The notes under the pieces: generated by a model
What the model saw: the letters and a program-made list of their open reading frames with translations, nothing else
Told to the model about the DNA's origin: nothing
Databases searched by the model: none
Translations under genes and position numbers: made by a program
Shown here: one piece after another, positions 8,017 through 17,400 of the stretch
Position numbering within the stretch: the first letter of the stretch is position 1
Layout: the number at the start of each line of letters is the position of its first letter
Assembly (NCBI RefSeq): GCF_017876395.1
Contig: NZ_JAGINX010000001.1
Span: 1,240,001 to 1,304,000, forward strand
Direction of reading: 5' to 3'
From: Nesterenkonia lacusekhoensis
Lineage (GTDB): Bacteria; Actinomycetota; Actinomycetes; Actinomycetales; Micrococcaceae
Length of the DNA stretch: 64,000 nucleotides

Positions 8017-8292
8017 TCAGAAGTCCCGTGCGGTTTCGCCGGCGGTCTGCCCGATACGGGTGATGTGTATACGCCGAGCCAGTCGGATGACCGGCCGGAT
8101 GAGCAGCTGGACACTTCCGATCAGGAAGAGCCAGGTGCCGGCCGTGGTGGTGCTGGTGCTGAAGAAGAGGACGCTGCCCACGATGAACCACACAGCGATG
8201 AGAAGGTCATTGATGATGCTGACAGTCTCGTACCGACCTCGGATCACGAGCTCTTCATGTCCGATGTGGATGCTGAGGTCTTTTGAACTCAT
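8017..8292 (-). CDS. YrhK-domain small membrane protein
   Basis: A 91-residue protein beginning MSSKDLSIHIGHEELVI. It has two hydrophobic helices (about residues 30-50 and 55-75) and ends in a basic stretch (RPVIRLARRIHITR). The 'RYE-x-VSIINDLLIAVWFIVGS' pattern fits the YrhK domain (PF14145), a two-helix membrane family of unknown function. The frame is open further upstream, but the ATG at 8292 lies 6 bases after TACAGT, consistent with a leaderless message. Roughly 210 bases separate it from the convergent HTH gene; I see nothing coding in that gap. Confidence 0.68.
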   Translation of the reverse strand: MSSKDLSIHIGHEELVIRGRYETVSIINDLLIAVWFIVGSVLFFSTSTTTAGTWLFLIGSVQLLIRPVIRLARRIHITRIGQTAGETARDF

Positions 8293-8370
8293 CTGGCCAC
8301 TGTAGCTTTTGAGCGATCTCCCGCGAGCGCGGGGCGAACAGCGACTCATCTCGTCTATAGGATGGAGCCC

Positions 8371-8784
8371 ATGTCAGACGAGATCGATTCCCTGCCTCCG
8401 CTGATCCTCGGGGATGCCGAACTGCAGGACCAGCTGGTGGCCGCTGTGCTCTCCGGGGCGAAGACAGCGACCTCCAGTCTGCACCGCAGCTATGTGGCCG
8501 ACGACCAGCCGCTCCCTCAGCCGGGTCGACAGCGGCTGCTGGCCCGGGATGGTTCTGTGGCCGGAGTCGTGGAGATCACCGACGTCCAGATCATGCCGAT
8601 CAGCGAGATCACCGATGAGATCGCCCATGCCGAAGGCGAAGGATTCGTCGACGTCGCCGCCTGGCGCCGCGCCCATGAACAGTTCTGGGGACAGGTCGGC
8701 GAGAGCGCCGGAGGCTCGCTTCCCGAGGACGAGCTGATCGTCGTCGAGCGCCTCCGGCTGCTCCCGCCGGCACAGACCGCCTGA
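8371..8784 (+). CDS. ASCH-domain protein
   Basis: The product (about 137 residues) matches the ASCH fold (PF04266), a PUA-like RNA-binding domain. The signature is 'VLSGAKTATSSLHRSY' near residues 28-43, followed by 'GVVEITDVQIMPISEIT' and a C-terminal 'FVDVAAWRRAHEQFWG'. ASCH proteins are proposed RNA-binding regulators, and some are amidohydrolases acting on N4-acetylcytidine. This one carries the Lys (GAKTAT) of that signature. ATG codons at 8362 and 8371 are both possible. TATAGG (8356-8361) would put the transcript start just before 8371, so I favour that one. It is divergent from the YrhK gene. Confidence 0.78.
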   Translation: MSDEIDSLPPLILGDAELQDQLVAAVLSGAKTATSSLHRSYVADDQPLPQPGRQRLLARDGSVAGVVEITDVQIMPISEITDEIAHAEGEGFVDVAAWRRAHEQFWGQVGESAGGSLPEDELIVVERLRLLPPAQTA

Positions 8785-8813
8785 GCGGCGGTGTCCTCAC
8801 AGCAGGGCGCAGC

Positions 8814-9477
8814 TCAGTAGGGCTGCTGCTCCAGCTCGGTGGCATAGACGCGGAACTCAGAACGCTGCGCGTGCATCTGCCACAGCTTCTCGGCGAGGAC
8901 CTCCGGGTCCTTCTGCTCGTCACCAGGGATGATCGCACCCGGGATGATGAGCTGACCCACATAGATCGGTTCATCCTTCATCGCCTGGTCGAGCATCTCC
9001 GCATAGGCGGTCTCCCCTGCGAAGCCGATGGAGGTCCCGGCGAAGTGCTGGACCGGCTGGACGGCAGAGCCGCCGTTGACGAAGAGCACCGAGCCGCGTT
9101 TCAGGAACCGCATGCCCTGCAGCACCTGATGCACTGCGGCCACCGGCCCATAGACGGAGAACTCCACAGCGGCCTTGATATCGGTCACTGTGGATTCCAA
9201 CAGGGGACGCAGAAATTCCTTCTGCGGCAGCGGGTTATAGCTGAGCACCTCGATATGACCCAGCTCCTGGCCGGCCCTGTCCAATGCGGCGATCAGGCTC
9301 TCCGGCTCACGCACATTGGCGGCATAGCCCTTCCTCCGCCGCCAGGTCAGCGGCCAGGGCATCCAGACGCTCCTGATTCCGGGAGATCAGCGCCAGGCTG
9401 AACCCTTCGCGGCCGAAACGACGCGCCAGTGCTTCACCGAGGTTACGGCCGGCTCCGATGATTGCGATCGTGGTCAT
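8814..9477 (-). pseudogene. Short-chain dehydrogenase/reductase, interrupted by a frameshift
   Basis: The N-terminal frame starts at an ATG (9477) behind AAGGGG and reads MTTIAIIGAGRNLGEALARR, a Rossmann dinucleotide fold with GxGxxxG. It continues through 'FSLALISRNQERLDALAADL' to about 9335. There it leaves frame within GAGGAAGGGCTATG and stops 12 codons later. The downstream frame resumes with YAANVREPE and carries the rest (LGHIEVLSYNPLP, then FVNGGSAVQP) to 8814. One extra base in the GGG run, or two missing bases, explains the break. The canonical YxxxK pair is not evident in the second half ('ETAYAEMLDQAMKDE'), so even a corrected protein would be an atypical SDR of about 221 residues. 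A sequencing error cannot be excluded. Confidence 0.75.
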
Positions 9478-9552
9478 CACGATCCCCTTCCTTTCAGAAT
9501 TTCACTGCCTGATCTGGTTATCCACGACGGCGGCTGCGCCCGCCGCCGGCTC

Positions 9553-10572
9553 TCATGGGGTGACCAGCACCTTCAGAGATTCGCGCTGATCCATCGCCCG
9601 GTAGCCTTCCGGAGTCTCCTCCAAGCTGATGCTGCGGTCGAAGACCTTGCCGGGCTCCACACTGCCGTCCAGCACGCCGGGCAGCAGCTGTTCCACGTAG
9701 GTGCTGGTGGGCGCCGGGCCTCCGGTCAGGGTGACGTTGGGGCCGAACAGGCTGGTGAAGCCCACCGAGGCCTGGTCGTACTGCGGCACGCCCACGCGGC
9801 TGATCACGCCGCCGGGACGCACCACGCCGACGGACTGCTCATAGGCGGGCATATGACCCACTGCCTCCAGCACCGCGTGGGTGCCCAGACCGCCGGTCAG
9901 TTCGCGGACTCTCTCGATGCCCTCCTGACCGCGCTCGGCGACGACGTCGGTGGCGCCGAACTCGCGGCCCAGATCCGTCCGGGCCTGGTGACGGCCCATC
10001 AGGATGATCTGCTCGGCTCCCAGCTGCCGTGCCGAGAGCACGGCCAGCAGTCCCACGGCGCCGTCGCCGATCACCGTGACGCTGGTCGAGGGGTTGACGC
10101 CTGCCTTGACCGCAGCGTGCCAGCCGGTGCCGTAGACATCGGCCAGGGTCAGAAGCGAAGGGAGCAGCGCCTCGTCGACGTCGTGAGGCAGCTTGGTGAG
10201 GTTGTAGTCGGCGAACGGTGCGCGGATGGCCTCCGACTGCGCCGAGGTGAAGAAGCCGCCCCGGGGGCAGGAGGTGGGCAGGCCCTCGCGGCAGAGCACA
10301 CAGCTTCCGCAGCCGTAGGCGAAGGGCGCGACCACCAGATCACCCTTCTTCAGCTCAGAGACCTCCGAGCCGACCTCCTCCACCGTGCCGAGGAACTCAT
10401 GGCCCATGAAGGCCGGTTCGGAATCAGCCTTGGAGTGATAAGGGTGCAGGTCAGATCCGCAGATACAGGTGCGGACCACCCGCACCACGGCATCGGTGGG
10501 ATCCTGCAGGGCGGCGTCGGGGGCGTCTTCCACCCGGACATCGCCGGCGGTGTACATCATGGTGGCTCGCAT
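9553..10572 (-). CDS. Zinc-dependent alcohol dehydrogenase
   Basis: A 339-residue medium-chain dehydrogenase. Catalytic zinc ligands are Cys in 'CICGSDLH' (about 37) and the 'GHEFLG' His-Glu pair (about 57). The structural zinc site is the Cys-rich lobe 'CGSCVLCREGLPTSC'. The Rossmann fold follows with 'VTVIGDGAVGLLAVLSA' (about 165-181). It oxidises an alcohol or reduces an aldehyde with NAD(P); the substrate is not predictable. The start has a strong GGAGGAG six bases before the ATG. That Shine-Dalgarno is part of a short palindrome (AGGAGCTCCT). The adjacent SDR remnant and this gene share orientation and may once have been one redox operon. Confidence 0.9.
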   Translation of the reverse strand: MRATMMYTAGDVRVEDAPDAALQDPTDAVVRVVRTCICGSDLHPYHSKADSEPAFMGHEFLGTVEEVGSEVSELKKGDLVVAPFAYGCGSCVLCREGLPTSCPRGGFFTSAQSEAIRAPFADYNLTKLPHDVDEALLPSLLTLADVYGTGWHAAVKAGVNPSTSVTVIGDGAVGLLAVLSARQLGAEQIILMGRHQARTDLGREFGATDVVAERGQEGIERVRELTGGLGTHAVLEAVGHMPAYEQSVGVVRPGGVISRVGVPQYDQASVGFTSLFGPNVTLTGGPAPTSTYVEQLLPGVLDGSVEPGKVFDRSISLEETPEGYRAMDQRESLKVLVTP

Positions 10573-10660
10573 CAGGAGCTCCTCCTCGTTTCAGGCAGGT
10601 GGATGAGGGTCCGTCAGCTGACAGCTCCCATGCCCTACACCCTATTCCCACCCGATGCCG

Positions 10661-10906
10661 TAGACTCGAGGACTGGACGTTCCGCTGAACCCTGTTCCGG
10701 CAGGCCGCTGCGGAGCTTCTGCGTCGTAAGAACGCCTCATTCCTACAGGCCTCTCAACCAGCCTGTCATCAGCAGTGATCTTCTCGCGGCGAACCGAGTG
10801 CACCCTCCGGTGCGTTCGCCACCCTGCCGGACGCGGCGGCACAGAGAGACCTGCCGCCGCTGAGCCCGGCACCTTCTGAAAGGCTCATGCCATCTCTGAA
10901 ACACCT
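10661..10906 (+). promoter_or_regulatory. Promoter and long structured leader of the DEAD-box helicase
   Basis: TAGACT (10661-10666) is a likely -10 box, placing the transcript start near 10673 and leaving a leader of about 234 bases. Three perfect hairpins follow. The first is ACAGGC/GCCTGT (10745-10766). The second is GGCGAAC/GTTCGCC with an inner GCACC/GGTGC around a CTCC loop (10788-10820). The third is GCGGCGGCA/TGCCGCCGC (10833-10860). A tiny ORF then overlaps the helicase start. The other bases of the 10573-10906 interval, between the dehydrogenase and helicase genes, show no other gene. Function as a temperature- or helicase-responsive element is inference. Confidence 0.5.
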
Positions 10907-10910
10907 GTGA
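10887..10910 (+). CDS. Seven-codon leader ORF coupled to the helicase
   Basis: ATG followed by PSLKHL and TGA. The TGA overlaps the helicase GTG as GTGA. AAGG lies three bases before the ATG, whereas the helicase GTG itself has no Shine-Dalgarno nearby. The arrangement suggests that ribosomes terminating here re-initiate on the helicase. It is too short to be judged by composition. Confidence 0.4.
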   Translation: MPSLKHL

Positions 10911-12166
10911 CCTTCGTCGACCTCAACGTCCCCGCACCCTTGGTGCAGGCCCTGGCCGCCGACGGCAAGCTCCTCGCCTTCCCCATCCAGCAGCAGACCC
11001 TGCCGGACACCCTCACCGGCCGCGATGTCCTCGGCCGGGGCAAGACCGGTTCCGGCAAGACCCTGGCCTTCTCCATCCCGGTGGTCGCCACCCTGGGAGA
11101 GGACGACGCCGCAGCCTCACGCCGCCCCGGACGCCCCACCGCACTGGTGCTGGCGCCCACCCGCGAACTGGCCACCCAGATCAACACCGTGCTCGAGCCG
11201 CTCGCCGCGGCCTACGGCCTGCGGACCACCACGATCTTCGGCGGCGTCAGCGCCAAACACCAGATCAACGCGCTCAACTCCGGCGTCGACATCGTGGTGG
11301 CCTGCCCGGGCCGCCTGGAGGACCTGCTGCAGCAGGGGGCGCTGACTCTGGACGACGTGCGCATCACCGTGCTGGACGAGGCCGACCATATGGCCGACCT
11401 GGGCTTCCTGCCCGGAGTGACCCGTATCCTGGCCAAGACCCCGGCCGAAGGTCAGCGCCTGTTCTTCTCCGCCACCCTGGACAACGGTGTGGACAAACTG
11501 GTCAAGCGCTTCCTGAAGGACGAGCTGCTGCATTCAGTGGATGAGGCCACCTCCCATGTGGCGGCCATGACCCACCACGTCTTCGAAGCCCACCCGGAGG
11601 GCAAGAAGGAGCTGGTGAGGACTTTGGCCTCCGGTCAGGGACGACGCATCCTGTTCACCCGCACCAAGCACCAAGCACGCAAGCTGGCCAAACAGCTGAC
11701 CACCCAGGGGATCCCGGCAGTGGACCTGCACGGCAACCTCTCGCAGAACGCCCGGGACCGGAACCTCGCGGCCTTCGGCGGCGGAGATGTGAACGTTCTG
11801 GTCGCCACTGACGTCGCGGCCCGCGGCGTACACGTCGACTCCGTGGAACTGGTGGTCCATGTGGACCCACCGGCCGAGCACAAGGCCTACCTGCACCGCT
11901 CAGGGCGCACCGCCCGGGCGGGAAGCGCCGGCGATGTGGTCACCGTGATGCTGCCTGAGCAGCGCAAGGACACCCAGGCCCTGCTGCGCAAGGCGGAGAT
12001 CAAGGTCTCCCCCATCCAGGTCACCGAAGACTCTCCCGAGGTGAGCGCGCTGGTGGGCACTCCGGCTCCCTATGTGCAGCCGCCGGCACCGCCGCAGCCG
12101 CAGAAGTCGCAGGGCTCCCAGAAGTCTCAGAATCCGAACCGCCGACGCCCGCGACGCCGCCGCTGA
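10907..12166 (+). CDS. DEAD-box ATP-dependent RNA helicase
   Basis: A 419-residue superfamily-2 helicase with every motif visible in order: Q motif region 'FPIQQQTLPDTL', motif I 'GRGKTGSGKT', Ia 'PTRELATQ', 'GG', Ib 'PGRLEDLL', II 'VLDEADHMADLGF', III 'FFSATL', IV to V 'ATDVAARGVHVDS' and VI 'HRSGRTARAG'. A short basic tail (PNRRRPRRRR) probably binds RNA. Such proteins unwind structured RNA during ribosome assembly, mRNA decay or cold growth. The GTG at 10907 is the only start downstream of an in-frame TGA, and it lacks its own Shine-Dalgarno. The upstream leader and coupled mini-ORF suggest regulated translation. Confidence 0.93.
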   Translation: MTFVDLNVPAPLVQALAADGKLLAFPIQQQTLPDTLTGRDVLGRGKTGSGKTLAFSIPVVATLGEDDAAASRRPGRPTALVLAPTRELATQINTVLEPLAAAYGLRTTTIFGGVSAKHQINALNSGVDIVVACPGRLEDLLQQGALTLDDVRITVLDEADHMADLGFLPGVTRILAKTPAEGQRLFFSATLDNGVDKLVKRFLKDELLHSVDEATSHVAAMTHHVFEAHPEGKKELVRTLASGQGRRILFTRTKHQARKLAKQLTTQGIPAVDLHGNLSQNARDRNLAAFGGGDVNVLVATDVAARGVHVDSVELVVHVDPPAEHKAYLHRSGRTARAGSAGDVVTVMLPEQRKDTQALLRKAEIKVSPIQVTEDSPEVSALVGTPAPYVQPPAPPQPQKSQGSQKSQNPNRRRPRRRR

Positions 12167-12175
12167 ACCGCCGCG

Positions 12176-12213
12176 GCGTACTGTATGGGAGAGAACCATC
12201 GCATCCAGTACGC
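12176..12213. repeat. Inverted repeat upstream of the acyl-CoA synthetase
   Basis: GCGTACTG (12176-12183) and CAGTACGC (12206-12213) are perfect 8-bp arms around a 22-base centre, which itself contains ATGG/CCAT. TACTGT (12179-12184) inside the left arm could be a -10 box. The site could be an operator for a regulator of the synthetase gene or an mRNA hairpin; which cannot be decided here. Confidence 0.45.
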
Positions 12214-12228
12214 AGGGGGACCCGAAGG

Positions 12229-14010
12229 ATGAGCAGCTCAGAGCCGGAACAGACCCAGGCGTTCCGAGCAGCCCGGGACCGGCTGGTCGCATACCAGCAG
12301 GACTACGAACAGGCCCGCGAGCAGTTCGAGTGGCCTCGCTTCGAGGAGTTCAACTTCGCTCTGGACTGGTTCGACCGCATCGCTGCCTCCCCGGAGCGCG
12401 CTGAGCAGGACGCGCTGATCATCGCCGAGGCCGACGGCTCCGTGCTGCGCCGCAGCTTCGCGGAGCTCTCCGAAGCCTCGGACCGGGTGGCCAACTGGCT
12501 GCGCGAACAGGGCATGCGCCGCGGGGACCGGATGATCCTGATGCTGGGCAACCAGATCGAGCTCTGGGAGCTCATGCTGGCCGGGATCAAACTGGGCGCG
12601 GTGCTCATCCCCACCGCCGTCCAGATGGGCCCGGCCGACCTGCAGGACCGGGCCACCCGCGGCCAGGCCACCTGGGCGGCCGCCGGCACCGAGGACCTGC
12701 AGAAGTTCTCCGAGGTTTCCGGTGAGCTCAACCTGATCCACGTCCCCGGCTTCTACACCCCGCAGATCCCGGACCCCGAGATCAGCGGGCACCTGGTGCT
12801 GCACTATCCGCAGGCCTACCAGGCGGCGTCGGGCTTCACTCCGGATGCGCCCACGGCCGCCGACGAGACGCTGCTGCTCTACTTCACCTCCGGCACCACC
12901 TCCCTGCCCAAGCTGGTGGAGCACACCCACACCTCCTACCCGGTGGGGCACCTGACCACGATGTACTGGATCGGCATCCAGCCCGGCGACGTCCATCTCA
13001 ATGTGGCCGGGCCGGGATGGGGCAAGCACGCCTGGTCCAACTTCTTCGCGCCGTGGATCGCGGAGGCGACGATCTTCGTCTACAACTATCAGCGCTTCGA
13101 CGCCTATGCCCTGATGGACCAGATGCAGACTCACGGGGTCACCAGCTTCTGCGCGCCGCCCACGGTCTGGCGGATGCTCATCCAGGCCGACCTCAGCCGG
13201 CTGAGCACCCCGCCGCGGGTGACCGTCTCCGCCGGAGAACCGCTCAACGCGGAGGTCATCGAACAGGTCCGCCGAGCCTGGGGCAGCACCATCCGTGACG
13301 GCTTCGGCCAGACGGAGTCCACCCTGCAGGTGGCCAACACTCCGGGACTGCCGGTCACCCCCGGCTCCATGGGCCGTCCGCTTCCCGGCTTCGACGTGGT
13401 GCTGCTGGACCCCCAGACCGGTGAGGAGGCCCCTGTCCGGGACGGACTCCAGGAGGGAGAGCTCTGCCTGCGGGCCGAACAGACCGGACCGAACCGGCCG
13501 GTGGGCCTGCTGAAGTCCTACTACGGCGACGAACAGCGCACTGCGGAGGTCTTCCGCGGCGGCGTGTACCACACCGGAGATGTGGTCCGACGCGACGCGG
13601 AGGGCGTGCTGACCTACGTGGGCCGCTCCGATGACGTCTTCAAAGCCAGCGACTACCGGATCTCGCCCTTCGAGCTGGAGTCGGTGCTGGTGGAGCACCC
13701 CGCAGTGGCCGAGGCTGCAGTGGTCCCCTCCCCCGATCCGCTGCGTCTGGCCGTTCCCAAGGCCTTCGTGGTGCTGGCCTCCGGCGTGGAATGGGACGAG
13801 AAGACCGCCGCCGCCATCCTGCAGCACTGCCGTGATGCTGTGCCGCCGTTCAAACGCATCCGGCGCATCGAACTGGCCGATCTGCCCAAGACCATCTCCG
13901 GAAAGATCCGCCGAGTGGAGCTGCGTGAGCTCGAGGCCTCACGCCCCGAGGCAGCGACGACTTCGGCTCCCTTGGAGTTCCGTGAAGCTGACCTGGAGCT
14001 GAGCCGCTGA
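12229..14010 (+). CDS. AMP-forming acyl-CoA synthetase (acetyl/medium-chain type)
   Basis: A 593-residue member of the ANL superfamily. It activates a carboxylic acid to an acyl-adenylate and then to acyl-CoA. Motifs: P-loop 'LLYFTSGTTSLPKLVEHTH' (about 222-240), 'DGFGQTEST' (about 357), 'YHTGDVVRRD' (about 448), the hinge 'GRSDDVFKASDYRI', and the C-terminal catalytic Lys in 'LPKTISGKIRR' (about 561). The long N-terminal region (residues 15-60) resembles acetyl-CoA synthetase and medium-chain (Acs/Acsm-like) enzymes. The ATG at 12229 follows GAAGG by only two bases. The upstream inverted repeat may mediate control. The chain length of the substrate is not predictable from sequence. Confidence 0.88.
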   Translation: MSSSEPEQTQAFRAARDRLVAYQQDYEQAREQFEWPRFEEFNFALDWFDRIAASPERAEQDALIIAEADGSVLRRSFAELSEASDRVANWLREQGMRRGDRMILMLGNQIELWELMLAGIKLGAVLIPTAVQMGPADLQDRATRGQATWAAAGTEDLQKFSEVSGELNLIHVPGFYTPQIPDPEISGHLVLHYPQAYQAASGFTPDAPTAADETLLLYFTSGTTSLPKLVEHTHTSYPVGHLTTMYWIGIQPGDVHLNVAGPGWGKHAWSNFFAPWIAEATIFVYNYQRFDAYALMDQMQTHGVTSFCAPPTVWRMLIQADLSRLSTPPRVTVSAGEPLNAEVIEQVRRAWGSTIRDGFGQTESTLQVANTPGLPVTPGSMGRPLPGFDVVLLDPQTGEEAPVRDGLQEGELCLRAEQTGPNRPVGLLKSYYGDEQRTAEVFRGGVYHTGDVVRRDAEGVLTYVGRSDDVFKASDYRISPFELESVLVEHPAVAEAAVVPSPDPLRLAVPKAFVVLASGVEWDEKTAAAILQHCRDAVPPFKRIRRIELADLPKTISGKIRRVELRELEASRPEAATTSAPLEFREADLELSR

Positions 14011-14046
14011 GCCTCTGCCCTCCGGAGTGATCCGGGCCGCTGTCAC

Positions 14047-14075
14047 TTGGCCGTGTCAGAGGCCGGTCGTACACT
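14047..14075 (+). promoter_or_regulatory. Promoter of the SOS cassette
   Basis: TTGGCC (14047-14052), exactly 17 bases, then TACACT (14070-14075). The predicted start (about 14082) coincides with the first base of the LexA-type box. Confidence 0.6.
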
Positions 14076-14081
14076 CGATAT

Positions 14082-14097
14082 TCGAACACGTATTCGA
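14082..14097. promoter_or_regulatory. LexA (SOS) box
   Basis: TCGAAC-ACGT-ATTCGA differs by one base from the actinobacterial/Bacillus SOS consensus TCGAAC-N4-GTTCGA. It sits immediately downstream of the -10 box, where bound LexA would block initiation. It precedes the error-prone polymerase gene, a known LexA target in actinobacteria. Confidence 0.82.
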
Positions 14098-14115
14098 ATA
14101 GACGGAGGGTGACCG

Positions 14116-14415
14116 ATGAGTGCAGATCCAGCGGCCCAGGAGGAGATGGCCACAGTCTGGGCCGATGAGGCCGGCGTACCGCTGCGCCTGGTCTGGTCCG
14201 GGAGGCGGTTCACCGTCACCGGCCAGCCGATCCAATGGTTCGACCGCCGGCCCTGGTGGACCACCGCCGGACGCGCCCCGGCAGGACAGGCCGCCGATGT
14301 GCTGGAACAGCCGATGTGGCAGGTCCGCGCCCAGGCCCACGACGGACAGATCCTGATCTTCGACCTGATCGCCTCCTCCGGCATGCAGTGGCCGATCACC
14401 GGAATCTACGACTGA
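14116..14415 (+). CDS. DUF6504-family small protein of the mutasome cassette
   Basis: A 99-residue protein with the core 'VPLRLVWSGRRFTVTGQPIQWFDRRPWW' (residues 20-47) and later 'WQVRAQAHDGQILIFDLI'. The arrangement of a basic strand, 'W...RRPWW' and 'DGQ-x-FDL' matches the DUF6504 proteins encoded beside imuB and dnaE2 in actinobacteria. GGAGGGTGA precedes the ATG. It sits between the SOS box and dnaE2, 6 bases before the polymerase start, so it is very probably DNA-damage inducible. The biochemical role of DUF6504 is unknown. In many relatives imuA and imuB precede it; here the preceding gene is an unrelated acyl-CoA synthetase. Confidence 0.75.
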   Translation: MSADPAAQEEMATVWADEAGVPLRLVWSGRRFTVTGQPIQWFDRRPWWTTAGRAPAGQAADVLEQPMWQVRAQAHDGQILIFDLIASSGMQWPITGIYD

Positions 14416-14421
14416 GGCGCG

Positions 14422-17400
14422 ATGGCCAGCTTCACCCATCTCCACGTCACCAGCGCCTTCTCCGCCCACCACGGCACCACCCGCCCGGAGGCTCTGGTCG
14501 ACGCCGCCCACGCGGCTGACCAGCACAGCGCAGCCATCACCGATCGCGACGGCCTCTACGGAGCAGTCCGCCACATCCGCGCCTGCCTGGCCGCCGGGAT
14601 CCGCCCCATCGTGGGCGCCGGGCTGCAGGTCCGCGAAGGCTCTGCGCAGTCCGAGATCACGGTGCTGGCCCATGGCAGCACCGGCGGAGCCGGATGGGCC
14701 GGACTGACCCGGCTGATCTCCTCAGCCCACGCGCCCAAGCGTGGGGCGCGCCGGAAGGCCCACGGCAGCGTGCACCGCCCGGCGTGGATCGAACGGAGCC
14801 GACCCGCGGTCTTCCTCCAGGCGGAGCAGGGCCCCACAGCCACTGTCATGCTCGGCCCGGAGTCCGACGTGGGGCAGGCTGTGCTGGCCGAGGATCCGCG
14901 CCGAGCCGCCACTCTGCTGGAGGACTGGCGGCAGCGGCTCCCCGGCGGCGTCGTGCTGGAGATCGTGGTCCACCACACCCGTCCCGGTACCCCGTTCAGC
15001 CTGCAGCACGCCGCGCAGATGCTTGCCCTGGCAGAGCACAGCGGCACCCCGGCGGTGCTCACCAACGCGGTGCGCTATCTGAAGCCCGACGACGCCGTCA
15101 CCGCCGACGTCCTCGACTCGGCCGCACACCTGCTGCCGCTGGGCAGCTTTCCCGGCCAGCCCAATGCCCAAGCCTGGCTCAAACCCGCCGAGGAGATGCA
15201 CCGGATCGCCTACCGCGTGGCCGAACAGGCCGATCTCCCCACAGCCGCCGCCGTCGCCATGCTGGAGCACACCGAGCAGCTGGCCGAACGCTGCCAGCTG
15301 GACCCGGAGACCGACCTGCAGTGGCGCCGCCCCAAAGTCCCGGAGCTGGAGGCGCTGGGCATCGACGGGGACCCGGCCGCGGCCCTGCGCCAGCAGTGCG
15401 AGGTGGGCCTGTCCCTGCGCTACCCGTGGGCCTCCGGAGACCAGCTCCGCGATATCCGGGACCGCCTCCACCAGGAGCTGCAGACCATCGACCACTTCGG
15501 CTACAACACCTATTTCCTCACAGTGGCCGATGTGGTGGAGATGATCCGCGGCAGAGACGTACGGGTCCAGGCCCGGGGCTCCGGCGCCGGCAGCCTGGTC
15601 AACCACCTGCTGGGCATCTCGACTGTGGACCCGCTGGAGCACGACCTGCTCTTCGAACGGTTCCTGGGCCGAGCGCGCACCACACTGCCGGACATCGATG
15701 TGGACATCGAGTCCGCCCGTCGGCATGAGATCTACCAGGCGATCTTCGAGCGCTACGGACACCACCGAGTGACCCTGCTGTCCATGCAGAACCGTTACCG
15801 GGCCCGTGGAGCGGCCCGCGACGCCGGTCTGGCCCTGGGACTGAGCGAGGAGCGCATCGACCAGATCGCTGAGAGCCTCTGGCGCTTCGACGCCGCCGAC
15901 TTCCGGAAAGTCCTGCGTTCCAAGCCGGAGCTCCGGGAAGTCGCGGAGCTGGTGGACACCGAGCCCCAGGTGGACCTGCTGGTGGACCTCACCGAGCGTC
16001 TGGACCGGCTCCCCCGACATATCTCCATGCACTCCTGCGGCGTCATCCTGGGCGATTCCGAACTGCTCTCGCTGACCCCCACCCAGCCCTCAGGGATGGG
16101 CCTGCCGATGTCCCAGTTCGACAAGGACGACATCGACGACCTCGGCCTGCTCAAGCTCGATGTGCTCGGAGTGCGCATGCAGTCGGCCATGGCCTACGCG
16201 GTCCGAGAGGTCGCCCGGGTCAACGGGCCCCACGCCGCTCAGGAGGGAGGCCTGCCCGAGGACACCCCCTACGTCTCCCCGGAGGGTCGGATCGACCTGG
16301 ATGCGGTGCCCACTGATGACGAGGCCACCTATGCGGCCATCCGCACCACGCACACGTTGGGGATGTTCCAGATCGAGTCCCCCGGGCAGCGCGAGCTGAT
16401 CGGCAAGCTCCAACCCACCGAATACAGCGACCTGATCGCTGACATCTCCCTCTTCCGGCCCGGCCCGATGAAGGCGAATATGGTGGGCCCCTTCACCGAG
16501 CGCAAGCACGGCTTCCAACGGGTGGACTATCTGCATCCGCGCTTCGCCCCCTTCCTCCAGGACTCCTACGGCGTCGTGGTCTATCACGAACATGTGCTGC
16601 GGATCCTCTCCGACTGCATGGATGTGGACCTGGCCTACGCCGACGAGCTCCGACGCCGGCTGCAGCGCGACCCGGAGGAGGTGGAGGCAGAGTTCCGCCG
16701 GAATACTGCGGCGGCCGGGCGCTTCACCGCAGAGGAGACGGAGACCATCTGGGAGGCGATGAAGGGGTTCGGAAGCTTCGGCTTCTGCAAGGCCCACGGT
16801 GCGGCCTTCGCCCTGCCCACCTATCAGAGCGCCTGGCTGAAGACGCACTACCCGGTGGAGTTCCTCTGTGCCCTGTTCGAACATGACCCGGGGATGTACC
16901 CGCGCCGGCTGCTGATGGCCGAGGCACGACGGATCGGCATTCCGCTGCTGCCGGTGGACGCCAACTCCTCCGGCCGGGAGTACCGCGTAGAGCGGGTCTC
17001 CGCCGAGGAGAAAGGGATCCGCCTGGCCCTGCGCGATGTTCGGGGCATCACCGAGGCTGAGCTGGACCGCATCGTCGCCGGACAGCCCTATTCCTCCATC
17101 TCCGAGCTGCGTCATCGGGCGGAGCCCTCCCGTCCGCTGCTGATGCGCCTGGCCTCCATCGGCGCACTGGACTCGCTGGCCGCCGGCCAGGAGCAGCGAG
17201 CCAGCCGCGGCGGGCTGATCGCCTATGTCCGTCAGCTGACCGCCCGACCGCGACGGCCTCAGGCCACGGATGACCAGCAGCAGAGCCTCTTCGATGAGCA
17301 GCTGCTGATCAGTTCGGAAGCACCGGACCCTTCCCCGGAGGAACAGCTCGAGGCCGAGCTGGAGGTCCTCTCCTCCGAGGTGGACGGCCATATCCTCGAC

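Noticed and set aside
14011-14066. GCCTCTG/CAGAGGC inverted repeat after the acyl-CoA synthetase as a terminator
   Set aside because: The loop is nearly 40 bases and there is no T-run; the right arm falls in the spacer of the SOS promoter.
14722-16032. A 436-codon minus-strand frame inside dnaE2
   Set aside because: DnaE2 catalytic motifs on the plus strand are intact; the reverse frame has no recognisable fold.
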